Positions 34,183 through 45,203 of a stretch of DNA of 64,000 nucleotides are shown here, piece after piece. This DNA comes from Echinarachnius parma (taxonomy: Eukaryota > Echinodermata > Echinoidea > Clypeasteroida > Echinarachniidae), in NCBI GenBank assembly GCA_037951105.1, contig JBAMJV010008286.1:26609-90608 (forward strand), given 5' to 3'. Position numbers and translations under genes: made by a program. Position 1 is the stretch's first letter; every line of letters starts with the position of its first letter. Under the pieces are notes generated by a model, which had not been told where the DNA came from, searched no databases, and worked only from the letters and a program-made list of their open reading frames with translations.

Positions 34183-34434
34183 TACTTACAGAAACTGTCG
34201 TTTGAGGACGGGAGACTCGTTCTTGTCCACACTAGCGAAAAGACCCTATTATAACCAAACTACAACGAATTATCTAACGAATCTAGCCATTATTTAAGAG
34301 CTATTTCGATACAGTATTATGCACACGAGTAAAAGAAGTTTAGAAATACATTAACAACTGTATTGAAGAATGCTAAACGAATGTATTATAGTAAAGTATG
34401 TGACGATAATAAACATTATACAGGTTAAATCTTT
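34183..34434. other. Unassigned DNA
   Basis: Nothing recognised. Confidence 0.45.
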
Positions 34435-34610
34435 TGTGAAACAGGTCACCCAAATCTACGAACAGTCACGGTAAAGTGACCCAACAATTTGTCGTTTACC
34501 ATGCCGGTAAAACTCGAATCGTCACGTCTACCAAAACGTGACGTGACTGTTTAATCATTATTTGTAAAAGTGAAAGCGCTTGTTACTAAGACTAGAAATG
34601 ACGTCATCCA

Positions 34611-35285
34611 GAATATTCTCGACGACACAACTTTTCTCTTTTGTGCGATGGAATTCCTATGGGGATTGCGTGTTTAAGGATTTGTCGCAGCGCACACAAA
34701 ATTGTATGTAAGTGAATGGGGACCACGGACAAAGTATCAGACAGTTGTTAGAGGGAGAAAATAAATCTTTCTAACAGATAACGTTAAATAGAAATGGATA
34801 ATCAAATTAGAAACTGTGCTTATATTATGTTCGTGGTCCAAACGGGGATCGGAAACTGGTTACTCGCTACAGCCAACTACGGACTGTGTCCGCTTAGGCC
34901 TAGCTAGCCACCCCGACCTCCAGGCGCCAGGGGCTCCGGCCGCGGCCCGTGGTGCTTGCCTAGCAGTACACGGTGAGGTGGCCAGCTGTTATTACCGGGT
35001 TTAGTTAACAACACAATTACTTCAAGGGTGACAAGTTACCAATTTGTTTTGAGCGTCCCTTTGGCCCTGTGTATGCATACTTCAACAATTATTAATTAGG
35101 CTCATCTTCAAATCAGACGGTGTGCAAATTATTTCATTATTACTGCATTATCAGAATATCTTTATGTACATATGCAACACAGCCAATCCTCGAGCTTGTA
35201 CAATACATGCCCAAACTTCAAGTTCAAGATTACAGACTATAAAATGTTTTCCTTATATTTAAGCCACCTATGAGGTGTCTTAAAT
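34611..35285. other. Unassigned interior of foldback copy 2
   Basis: No gene recognised. 34816-35004 is locally GC-rich but shows no domain. Confidence 0.45.
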
Positions 35286-35545
35286 TTAAGAAAAAAATCT
35301 TACGCTGAAATGTTTATGGAATACCAATGCTTGTTGCTTAGCAAATTTGCTTATAATAAGCAAAAAAACCGAAAGTGCGTCTAAAATGTAAGCAAATTTG
35401 CTTACCGAAAGTGCGTCTAAAATGTAAGCAAATTTGCTTACGAGGGAATTTAAGCAAAAATGCTTAGACCTAAGCATTTTTGCTTATAATAAGCAAAAAT
35501 TCTAAGATTTCTTGCTGTATGTGTTTATGGAATACAGGCCCTGAT
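35286..35545. repeat. AGCAAATTTGCTTA palindrome cluster
   Basis: The palindrome AAGCAAATTTGCTTA and variants occur at least five times, with a repeated 'accgaaagtgcgtctaaaat' unit and two 'tgtttatggaata' phrases (35311, 35522). It is probably a fragment of a TIR element like that at 21414. Confidence 0.6.
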
Positions 35546-35858
35546 GCGTCGCGACGATATCGACGAGATTCGAGAGCGAGGCCGAGGCGGGGCCGAGGCA
35601 CAGTTTGACGACGCGGCGATCGAGTAAATTGCAGGCTAGGCGCCGGATCAAAGCAACATACAACGAGACAAAACTCAGAAACTAACCACAATCCTTGTAA
35701 CAATTATATGTTTTTCATTTCCAACAATATGTGAACTTAAATTGCCACATTTTGACTTTTCACTCTCATGCATGACTTGAAAAATCAATTTTATCAGTGG
35801 CATATATTCTGAAAAAAACAATAGAAAACATAAGGGCACATTTAGGTGTGCCCCCCAA
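35546..35858. other. Unassigned DNA
   Basis: A GC-rich patch at 35560-35640 with 'cgaggccgaggcggggccga' repeats; no gene. Confidence 0.45.
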
Positions 35859-36180
35859 TAATTTTGGGCGACTGGACCTGGTCTAGACTTTTTGCTTGGT
35901 CCTGGACTAGATATCTTCCACGGTCCTGGTCCTGGCTGCAAAAATTGGGACTGGTCCTGGTCTAGGCCTAAAAAAAGGTACTGACAAAAATTTACGACTA
36001 CCCCCCCCCCCCCCCCCCCCCCCACTGAGACAGGATTTTATGAACCGCTAGGTCCTGGTCCTGTTGGAACCGGTCCTGGTCTAGGCTTCGAAAAAATATT
36101 ACGACTAAGCCCACCCCCCCCCTCCTCCCCCCCCCCCCCCTCCCCGCCAACTACTTGGTCCTGGTCGATCTAGGTTAAAA
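35859..36180. repeat. TGGTCCTGGTCTAGG minisatellite with poly-C runs
   Basis: GGTCCTGG(T/A)C(T)TAG units recur about ten times, interleaved with a C23 run (36001-36023) and a broken C run (36113-36142). Confidence 0.8.
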
Positions 36181-36640
36181 AAAAAAACCTTGAAAAAATC
36201 GTGGGTTCGCTAGTGATTTGGTTGCCCCCCAATCAGTCCGACCACGCTACACCACTGAATTTTATTATCACAGACTAGTAATCAATACGTGTAGAAACAA
36301 GTTATTTTGCTCAAAACCTATTCGTTAAAATTATTTCGCTATTTTTATAAAGGGGGACTTTCATTTGTTGTTGTTTTTATTACATGTTTGTTTTTTGTGT
36401 ACGTATAATTTGCGTGTATGGGAGGGTATAACCTATACCATTGTGTCTGGGTGTGCATGCATTTGTCTAGATGTGTCATTATCATCCTTTGATAAGTGTA
36501 TATGCGCTTTTCCTAACACCATACACAATACTTTATTATATAATTTTATATTTTTATTGTACATTATATATTTCATTGTATTAGTTTCACTAGCATTAGC
36601 TGCATCATTAGTACACTGAGTAATGGTAGCAGTGGCCGCA
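36181..36640. other. Unassigned DNA
   Basis: Contains 'ggttcgctagtgatttgg' and 'gtccgaccacgctacaccac' (an inverted variant of a motif near 63600), then AT-rich sequence. Confidence 0.45.
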
Positions 36641-36644
36641 CACA

Positions 36645-36835
36645 TGTTTTTTTTTTTTCAAAGGGGAAGGAGAGGGGGTTATTTCGTCAGCCAAATTTCT
36701 TTGAGCGGGGGGGGGGGGGGGGGGGGGGGGGCGGGGTTAGCTGTAGATATTTGGAGTCAATTAAAAACAGCCAAAAAAGTATTTTTGGGGTACACCCCCC
36801 CCCCCCCCACCCGCCCCCATGGGTACGCCTATGAA
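36645..36835. repeat. Dispersed G-rich repeat with poly-G and poly-C
   Basis: 'atttcgtcagccaaattt' then 25 G (36707-36731) and later 14 C (36796-36809), ending 'gggtacgcctatgaatgg'. Related to 25382-25620. Confidence 0.7.
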
Positions 36836-37177
36836 TGGTAAATTTTGTTTCCTTCATTTCACATAATCTATACGACATCTTCGGCCTGAACCAGCTATTT
36901 TGCCATTAGTCTCTTCTCAATGACAATTTACGTTATTGTTTTAAACGCCAGTGGCAATTTACGTGAGCTTTCGTAGATTGCATATAGCAGGTCAACAAAT
37001 TGTTGGGTCACGTTACCCTACACTTCGTAGATTTGGGGTGACTTGTTTCACAAAAGGTACAGAACCTGAACGTGACGTGAACGTGACTGTTCGTAGATTT
37101 GGGTGACTGTTTCACATAAGGTACAGAACCTGAACGTGACGTGAACGTGACGTGAACGTGACTGTTCGTACCAAGCC

Positions 37178-37435
37178 GTAGAATGACCATGCCATGATAA
37201 TTGATGTTGTCTTTAGATCTAGATATAGTAGCTGCCTTTAATCATTATTCTAGCCAGGAAGATAAGCGAGGTCAGGCAAACGCCCATAAACATAGACACG
37301 TGTTATTTTGCCCACTACCGACCACCTGGATAGGGGATGTCGTGACCGCGAGAGGGAAGAACAGGGAGCCTCTTGCGTGGGTCAGCACAATTCACTATGC
37401 AGAATTGTGTGAATGAGTTTTATTCATTTATTCAG
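37178..37435. other. Unassigned DNA
   Basis: Nothing recognised. Confidence 0.45.
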
Positions 37436-38328
37436 ACTGTCCCAGATAAAAGGAAACCGGGTTTCATGGCAGAAATTTTCTGTCATAATGAATAATTTCC
37501 TTGATGATATATATATATGTCTGAAAAGCTCTGTGTCCCTTCTTTCATTTGATGTACAACTTATGGCACATAATTCAAGCATGACTGAATTAGAACAATG
37601 GAAAGGGGTGTTACCAATATTCCATTTGCACGCATACATTTTAAGTGTGGGTGAGTTTTAAGGGTTGTAAACGTACTTATTTTTAAAAAGGACAAACTCC
37701 ACATAAAAGTTCATATTGTTATCTTTTACATGACACCTCATGCTAAACAAATAAATGATTTATGCCAGAGAACGAGTACAATGAAAACATGACAGATTTC
37801 TGCCCAAATGAGTGAAAGTTGAGTAAGAAGTCGCTCAGCTTTCCTGAATTAGCAGCTGACAATGGACTGTGATGCATGAGTGAATTTACACAAACATGGG
37901 GATCAGGACAAACATGGGAAACAGGCTAGATCAGGAAAGTTACTCATTTGGGCTGGAATCAAGCATGTTTTCATTGTACTCGTTCTCTGGCATAAATCAT
38001 TTATTTTTAAATCATGAGGTGTCATATAAAATATACAATTATGAATTTTTATGCGGTATTTGTCCTTTTTCAAAATAAGTACGTTTACTACCCTTAAAAC
38101 TCACCCCAAAACCTCACCCAAACTTGCAATTTCTGTGTGCAAATATAATCTTGGTAACACCACTTTCCATCGTTCTAATTCAGTCATGCGTGAACTATGT
38201 GCCATAAGTTATATATCAAATGAAAGAAGAGACAGAGTTTTTCAGACATATATATATCATCAAGGAAATTATTCATTATAACATAAAATGTCTGCCATGA
38301 AACCCGGTTTCGTTTTTTCTGGGACAGT
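37436..38328. mobile_element. 893 bp MITE with ~400 bp arms
   Basis: Ends ACTGTCCCAGA..GGAAACCGGGTTTCATGG and CCATGAAACCCGGTTTC..TCTGGGACAGT are inverted. The arms match through 'ttatttccttgatgatatat', 'tttcatttgatgtacaactt', 'gaattagaacaatggaaa', 'aaacgtacttatttt' and 'gccagagaacgagtacaatg'. The short centre is about 37850-37930. The frames inside are mirrored copies and not genes. Confidence 0.87.
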
Positions 38329-38779
38329 TTGTATACTGAAAATATGCATAAATGTACGATTGTATGAATATTTGTATGACATAATGACTGTTCTATGATA
38401 TCTCAGGTTTTGAATGATATACAGTTTAAAGTTCTTAAACATGTCTTCTTGAAATGCATGTTATATTTATGCTAATGATGCGTATGATTTGTGTTGTATG
38501 TTTGCTATAAATATAATGTGATATTGGCTGAGATTAAACAAGATTATTTGGTGTTTTCTTAGTATAATTCGTGGTTATTTTTTGATCAATATGTAAAGAT
38601 CTGTGAAATATGCATTCTATTAAAAAAAGGTAGACTTTTCTCCTATCTGTTATAGTAACACGTGTTATTTCTGAATGTATACGGCGTTATCAATGGGTAA
38701 GCGCTGACTGTATGTTGGTATGGTAGATACTTCGTTACCTCCGTTAAACGCTGGCACATTGTACGAGGGACTTTACCAG
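38329..38779. other. Unassigned AT-rich DNA
   Basis: Nothing recognised. Confidence 0.45.
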
Positions 38780-39428
38780 TCAGGACCACTTTCGCTTTTC
38801 CACTATCGTGAAAATAGCGGTTTCCCACTATTCTCCAATCAATGTCGCTAGATGGCGCATATATCGTGGCGATAGTGCCATGCGATACTATCGGTGATCG
38901 AAACAAAATAGAATTTTGTACAGCCGTTTTTTACATATATGCAGATTTGTGTCCGCCATTCTCAACTTCCGCGTGCTAAGTGTATCTTGCCGTTCTCTTA
39001 TCATGCCGAGCTATAATACGCCTCTCTCACACGCTCCCTCCTTTTATCTCGTTATTTCGCACCGTACCAGTTCGTACGGCATCAAACACCTGTCGCGTAA
39101 GTCTATGCGCGAATCAACCGTTTATTTGAAAAACGAACCCGCATAATCGAGCAAGATTTTCTTTAAATGTTCTGGCCAGATCATTTAGACAAACTACACA
39201 CCATTAGTTTAATTATCAAGGATGCTACACATTTACTATTTAGATGATCTTTCCAGAACATTGGGCGAAAATAAATGTAATTTAATTGAATGTAGTCGTT
39301 GCACAAATGTCCCCATTGCCACAACACGTGGAACCGAACATGACGCAATACTGCGTATCACGTGATAATCGCGGAATAGCGCTTTTCCGCTATTTTGGCC
39401 GATAGTGGAAAAGCGAAAGTGGTCCTGA
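38780..39428. mobile_element. 649 bp element with 29 bp perfect TIRs
   Basis: The left end TCAGGACCACTTTCGCTTTT then CCACTATCG equals the reverse complement of the right end 39400-39428. Further CGATAGT and AATAGCG words lie just inside both ends. The interior ORF at 38916-39146 has no domain. Perfect ends suggest recent insertion. Confidence 0.85.
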
Positions 39429-39730
39429 GTGATTACCCTTCGACTCCTAGCATCGCATGTTTAAAGTAGTGTATGTAGTGACGATGGTTAACCACTCTTT
39501 AGCAATTCTTCGCGTCTGAATGGCTGCGCTGCATGAACGCCTGAACTCGTGGTGGAGACTATCTGGCGAGTGCTGAAGCCGCGAGAGCCTTTTTGCAAAC
39601 ACGTAGCCCAGTTGGCTCATGAATATTCATAGACTCGATTTAATGAATTATGCGAAGACTCGGTGTACGTGAGGTCAGATATATACATAGATGTGTACTC
39701 GTGTACACGTGTACCCGTGAGGTCAGATGT
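39429..39730. other. Unassigned DNA
   Basis: Nothing recognised apart from a 'gtgtacacgtgtac' palindromic patch near 39697-39712. Confidence 0.45.
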
Positions 39731-39880
39731 GCACTGAGCTATAACGCATCGCACACTGTGTGTCCATTGAAGGAATGTATACCACTATGTGGTATGTGTG
39801 TGAACTGAGCTGTGAGCTATAGTGCATCGCATACTGTATTTCCATTGAAGTACTGTATACCACTATGCACTGAGCTATGT
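39731..39880. repeat. ~78 bp tandem repeat, about 2 copies
   Basis: 'gagctata(a/g)(c/t)gcatcgca(c/t)actgt', 'tccattgaag' and 'tataccactatg' recur 78 bp apart, with the start of a third copy. Confidence 0.75.
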
Positions 39881-40289
39881 TTTTTTTTTAATCATCAATT
39901 TATTAGGCGAATTTCGCCAACAAAATAAAAGGAAATACACATCCCAGGACACTGGCATATAATTGCCAGCGCAGGGCAGTAAAATAGTGTAATGAACAAT
40001 ACAGAATGCTTTACAAAATATATCTAACACTTAATTAAGTACCTAACTGACATTAAAATGAAATTATTTAGAATCATATTTCAATAGCGACATAAATAAT
40101 TCAGCGTAATAGTAACTAAAATGGAAAATCAAATATAATAGCTTTTTAAAGTAATTAGTATCGAAATGGAATAATTCAAAGTAATATATCAACTAATCAA
40201 TAGCTCAAGATGATAGTAATAATAGTTTAAGTCAATAGCAAGTACAATGTGGCTAACAGTGTGATCTGTCAGTAACTAAGTAACTGTCA
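39881..40289. other. AT-rich DNA after a T run
   Basis: Begins with a T10 run and continues AT-rich with no gene recognised. The T run could mark the poly(A) end of a minus-strand retroelement. Confidence 0.35.
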
Positions 40290-42275
40290 GTTTATGTCGG
40301 GGTGGTATACTACCCTCCAGGTGCTCCATACAGCCAAAACCTCGTGGAACACATTCACCATACAGTTGACGATATTAGAGCTCACGATTGCTCTTCCCTC
40401 ATTGTCCTTCTTGGCGACTTTAATGATCTTCCGACGAATAATTTTGACCAAAATTTGATGCTTACACAAATGATTCAGTTCCATACACGCGGAAATGCAA
40501 CTCTTGATAAGATTTTTGTAAACTATCCTGATTTGTTTCACCCACCACAATGTTTCGCACTTTTGGGCTCAAGTGACCACTCATCAATATTGTTAAAACC
40601 TTTACACGCTCTTCCCTGCTTGAAAAAAACCATACTCTGCCGCCCATACCGCGATTCTTCGGTTCGAGCGTTCGGGCAGTGGATCACACAACAAGATTGG
40701 AGCAATATTCTTAGTGGGGATGAACTCAATGATATTGTTCAATGTTTTAATAAAGACTTACATAATGAATATAAGAAGGCCTTTCCTCTCACTAGATCAC
40801 TTTTATCTAGTAACGACGAACCTTGGATGAATCATAAAATTTAAACTCTCATGAAACAGCGAGATAAGGCATATAAAAGGAAACTCATTGACCCACAAAA
40901 TTGGAAGAAATTAAGAGACTCTGTTCAAAAGGACATAATTAATGCAAAAACTAGGTACTTTAATGCATCTGTACGTAATCTCAAATAAAGTCAACGCGCT
41001 CAATGGCATAAGTACATAAAGAAGATGTGTAAATTGAACTGTAAACGTGTAGAAATTCCAGGGGCAGTAGATGATCCTATTACTATTGCAACTACCATCA
41101 ACACCCATTTTGCAAAAAAAAATTCTCAACTTACCCCGTTGGATTACACACTGTTACCTGCATACTTGCCTGCAGAAACACCACCAACCATTTATTTTGG
41201 CGAAGTACTCAAAGTTTTTAAGAATTCAAATGCCACTAAATATGGCCATCCAAACGATTTGCCTGTCAGGTTAATTAAAGAATTTGCATTCGAATTAGCT
41301 GAGCCATTAACTTGCATTTTCAATAAATGCATCTACGATGGGATTTTCCCTGATATTTGGAAAACAGCAGCAATCACCCCCGTCCCAAAGGAAAAAAACA
41401 GTAACTCATTTGATCAATTGAGACTCATCTCTCTAACCCCAATATTTGCGAGGGTATTGGAATCGTTCATTGCAAAATGGGTAGTTGATGACATTGTTGA
41501 ATATGTTGATAAGAAGCAATTTGGAAATGTGAAAGGATCTTCGACTACACTTTACTTGGTTGATCTTTTAAATTGTGTGCTGCATGGTCTTGACAAACCT
41601 GGGCACTATGCATACTTAACCACTATAGATTTTACTAAAGCGTTCGACCGGGTAAACCACAATATTGTAATTAAGAAACTGATTGATTTGGGTGTCAGAA
41701 GATTCATTATTCCAATCATTTGTAGTTTTCTCAGTAATAGAACTCAGTGTACTAAAATTGGTGGCAACAACTCACCCTTGTTGCAAACAACATGTGGAGT
41801 GCCACAAGGCACTAAACTAGGCCCAATGTTATTGTTGGTACTTGTTAATGATGCAGCGGATGAATCTGAACATAGATGGAAATATGTCGACGATTTGACG
41901 CTTGGAGAAGTGATTAAACGAAACCAGCCTACTACTCTTCAAAATAGTCTGGATAATATCTCATATTGGTGCCAACAAAATGATGTATTGCCTAAACCTA
42001 CCAAATGTAACCTCCTCTGTATAAATTTCCTCCGACAGATGAACCCACGCACTGATATAACATTGAATGAAATTCCATTGAATGTTTGTTTCTCACTTTA
42101 AGTTGTTAGGAGTCACAATTCAAAATGATTGGAAGTGGAACTTGCATTTTCAAGAAATAGTTTCTAAAGCATCCCGAAGATTATATACTCTCTGTATTCT
42201 TAGGAGGTCAAAAACACCTATTACGGATATGGTGACCGTCTATACATCCACATTAGACCAATTTTAGAGTATGCC
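40290..42275 (+). pseudogene. LINE relic: APE endonuclease end plus reverse transcriptase
   Basis: Reading frame 40302-40844 holds the end of an APE-type endonuclease: VLLGDFNDLP, ATLDKIFVNYP and ALLGSSDHSSILLKP (the SDH motif). It stops at TAA 40842. The same frame continues after a second in-frame TAA near 40986 into 41025-42101, which carries the RT: PVPKEKNS, LRLISLTPIFARVLESF, the palm 'TIDFTKAFDRVNH', CGVPQGTKLGP and the catalytic KYVDDLTLGE (about 41883). Frameshifts near 42085 and 42240 separate the thumb blocks 'HFKLLGVTIQNDWKWNLHF' and 'RPILEYASAV'. The element is 5' truncated and broken by two stops and two frameshifts. Domain order and motifs fit Jockey/CR1-like LINEs; the exact clade is not assigned. 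Confidence 0.88.
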
Positions 42276-42282
42276 TCGGCCG

Positions 42283-43072
42283 TCGTCTTGCAAAGAGGCG
42301 TATCTCGAAAATAGGCCATTTTTTGTATTGCCTACTTGGGGTTTTTGAGGTCAACATTTTCATTGGGCCAAATTTCAGAAGAGCTCGAGTTATAGTTTCT
42401 GAGATATCGGGGGCCCTCTGTACCCGATTGCATAACTATCGTCGTATTCTGTATGGCAAAAGGGCGTATCTATTAACATACGCCCCTGTCCGTGGAAATC
42501 GTGTTGGTTTCTGCTCGGTATCCGTCTGGCAAAAGGATGTATGTTGACATACGCCTTTGGCAAACAAAAAACGTCGGAAAATTTGAGATATATTTTAGGT
42601 AAAAGGATGTAAGTATAGATACGCCCTTGTGTAATTTTCAACGATGGTGCAGGAAATGATACAGCATGGCGGATGATATAGATGCCGGATCGGATCGGAT
42701 ACATGCGACGCGTCTGAAAAATCACCCTGCAATTCCGGATCCAACATTACATACTTTTGTGCATGCAACAAACGGCGCACAAAACACCATGACGCCTCAA
42801 AATTACACTGCAAATCTGGCCAGCTAATCCAACATAAGGTTTGTATAAATACTCTGACTTTTACTTTTATTGTATTTTACGATGGCCAATGTACCGATGT
42901 TCTTTTATGACAAACTCGTTCTTCTCTACACATTTCTCATGCACTGCACTGCACGCTACAAGTAGGCGTAGTTGCCAAGGAACTTGGCCGGGCCCGGCCC
43001 GGGGGAGAACCCGGCCAGAAAAGGGACAGGCCTAGGGCTTCATAGGGCTGACTTTGAAATTAGATTTGCCGA
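42283..43072. repeat. ~0.8 kb duplicated segment, copy 1
   Basis: Runs from 'ggcgtatctcgaaaataggc' to 'gaaattagatttgccgagaa' and is repeated nearly base for base at 48490-49305. It contains a local ladder of inverted GGCAAAAGG..GTATGT..ACATACGCC units (42455-42630) and an SmaI-rich 'ccgggcccggcccgggg' tract. It directly follows the LINE relic here but not in copy 2. Confidence 0.85.
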
Positions 43073-43617
43073 GAATCACACAAGGGAGCAGAGCTATGCT
43101 GACCTGTACGGGAACAATGTGGGACTGTACAAAATATGTACAGAAAATGTTACGGACTAGAATATCCGGTTTTTGCTATTAATTTGCAACATCTGGGGCC
43201 GAATTAATGTTCAAACTACATGATTAACTTACCAATGTGTTCTATCTTGGTATGGTCCTCTTGTCCTTTACCTGGAAAGTCATTTTTAGCTCCAAAAAAG
43301 CCTGAGCGTCAGTCTCTTTTGGTGTTCGTTCAAAATGGCGTATGGTAAATTAATTCAACTTTAGATGTCTAGGGCCCTCTATTGACCAAATTACGCACAG
43401 TATACAAGCCAGATGTAAATAGTTACACGACGCTTGCACTGCGTATCCAAGTAGACAACCTTTCATCAAGACTATTCGCTTTGTTTATGAAATCGGTTGA
43501 AATATGTGGAATATTCTTCTCTACTAGTTGTATATCATGTTTAGCGCCCTCCTTTTCAATTAACATCAAAGTGATCGTGTGTATGCATGCGGTACCGGTA
43601 TGTAGGGGATGGCGGGT
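43073..43617. other. Unassigned DNA
   Basis: Nothing recognised. Confidence 0.45.
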
Positions 43618-43672
43618 GGGGGGGGGGGGGGGGGGGGGAAGGGGGCTGAAAGGGGGCTGAAACGGGGGCTGA
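43618..43672. repeat. poly-G and GGGGGCTGAAA minisatellite
   Basis: 21 G (43618-43638) then three (G)GGGGCTGAAA(C) units. Confidence 0.9.
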
Positions 43673-43913
43673 AACCAATTAAGGCTTTTTTGTGTCTGGC
43701 TGAAAATTGCTCATTTTCGTGATTTGTGTTTGAAACATGCGGTGCATGTAATTTTCCTAAATAGAGAGTCGGATATTTGGTCTAGTATGAAATTCATTTG
43801 TCTTTTTGCGACTCAGCAACACCGATTCGTAATAATATAAGGAAAAATATGAAGAGATCCAAAGAACATAAAATTGCATTTGTTGTATTAAATTGAACGT
43901 CGGAAAGGACTGC

Positions 43914-44458
43914 TTAAAGGGGTAGGACAGTTTTGGTAAGGCTAAACTTTAGTAACCAAACCTGGACAGTAACATTATAAACTAATAGTTATAACTCCAC
44001 CATGCTCGAAAGGTATACAAAATTACAAACGACTAAGTAAAAAGCCCGTTATCATTAAAAAAGAGCCATTAAAACACAAGAGGGCGCTTTCTAAAAAGGC
44101 ATTGGTTTCAACTATTTTTCATACAAAATTATGCATATGATGTTTTATTGAAATAATGATTAAATAGAGAAATCATCAACAACTATTTAAAAAACGCTTT
44201 TGAACATTTTTGAATAAGTGCAAGTATTTTTTTAATTTTTTGAAAAAAATCATCTAATTATTTGGGCCCCAAATAATTATAGGATCAGATATATTTATTG
44301 ATATTTCAGCCGTTTCTGGGTCGATTTTGACCAAACAAAGTTTATTCTGCCATTAAAATTGCATGTTCCCTCAAATTCGACACTCAGTTTTTCATTACCC
44401 CACAAAAAAATTGTGATGTGCAGCGCCCTCTCTACCAAAAACTGAACTACCCCTTTAA
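43914..44458. mobile_element. 545 bp TTAAAGGRR-type MITE
   Basis: The left TTAAAGGGGTAGGACAGTTT is matched by the right 'accaaaaactgaactaccc' then CTTTAA, with TTAA at both edges. It includes 'gcagcgccctctctacc' near the right end. Fragments of the same family lie at 14998-15098 and 17045-17300. Non-coding. Confidence 0.8.
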
Positions 44459-44561
44459 TTATGACTAATGGCCTTTACTCATTCAGGACTGACTACATTA
44501 TTGTTTGAGTAACATGTATTCCTTCTAGACATCAGAGCTGGTATTTTGGGGAATGTATTAT

Positions 44562-44694
44562 ACAACTAACGAATGGGCTTCTTAGTCAAATCTATTAGGT
44601 GGGCTCGAAATGACTATTACCCTCAACTACGCTTCGGGTAATAGTCATTTTGAGCCCACCGAGGTAATAGATCACAATCAAGTTAGTTAGTTGT
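44562..44694. repeat. 133 bp snapback hairpin
   Basis: The central 24 bp stem GTGGGCTCGAAATGACTATT + ACCC / GGGT + AATAGTCATTTTGAGCCCAC has a ~14 base loop. Outer pairing is 'aatctatta'/'taatagat' and 'acaactaac'/'gttagttgt'. Confidence 0.85.
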
Positions 44695-44943
44695 TTTATA
44701 TCACTCATCAATATCACGGATTGTGTTCATCTTATAGCAAAATAAGTGAAATCTCTTTAATATTTCATAAAATCGCTGGTAAATTTTGATAATGAAGAGC
44801 TTTTAACCAAAAGGCGCACTTTCTATATTTGTATTTTGAGTGAGTTATTTGTCGTAAAATGTGGATTTCTGGATAGCTACGTAAATTATATACACGTAGA
44901 TATATCGCTAACTGAATGTTTATGGAAAGTGGATTTAGCGCCT
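44695..44943. other. Unassigned AT-rich DNA
   Basis: Nothing recognised. Confidence 0.4.
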
Positions 44944-45032
44944 TCTGGAAGTTTATAATTATAAACACACACCCATACACACACACACGCACACACACAC
45001 ACACACACTATACACACACAATCATACACACT

Positions 45033-45069
<37 letters not shown>

Positions 45070-45135
45070 GCACACACTTACACACACACACACACACACA
45101 CTATACACACACGCACATACACACACACACAATCT
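44944..45135. repeat. (CA)n array
   Basis: CA-rich with TA and CG interruptions; the His-Thr frame (44916-45371) is an artefact. Confidence 0.93.
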
Positions 45136-45165
45136 CTCTCGACTCTCTCTCTTACACTCACTTGT

Positions 45166-45203
45166 CCCCCCCCCCCCCCCCAAAAAAAAATAATAATAAT
45201 GGA
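45166..45203. repeat. poly-C, poly-A and (AAT)n
   Basis: About 16 C, 9 A and then AATAATAAT. Confidence 0.9.

Larger units (their letters stand above)
34435..37177. mobile_element. Foldback element, GGTACGAACAGTCACGT family, copy 2
   Basis: The left arm (34435-34610) has 'cttttgtgaaacaggtcacc' and 'caaatctacgaacagtcacg' but lacks the outermost GGTACGAACAG. The right arm (36915-37177) carries two 'cgtagatttgggtgac' blocks and runs of GAACGTGACGTG, ending TGTTCGTACCAAG. Its interior has been filled with other repeats (35290-36840). Confidence 0.68.

Noticed and set aside
36623..36878. Gly-run and Pro-run frames over poly-G or poly-C
   Set aside because: Homopolymer artefacts; likewise 14180-14399, 35675-36025, 58160-58690 and 63549-63773.
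37413..38281. Frames with a shared 'ALMAHNSSMTELEQWKG'-like phrase on opposite strands
   Set aside because: They are mirror copies in the two arms of the 893 bp MITE.
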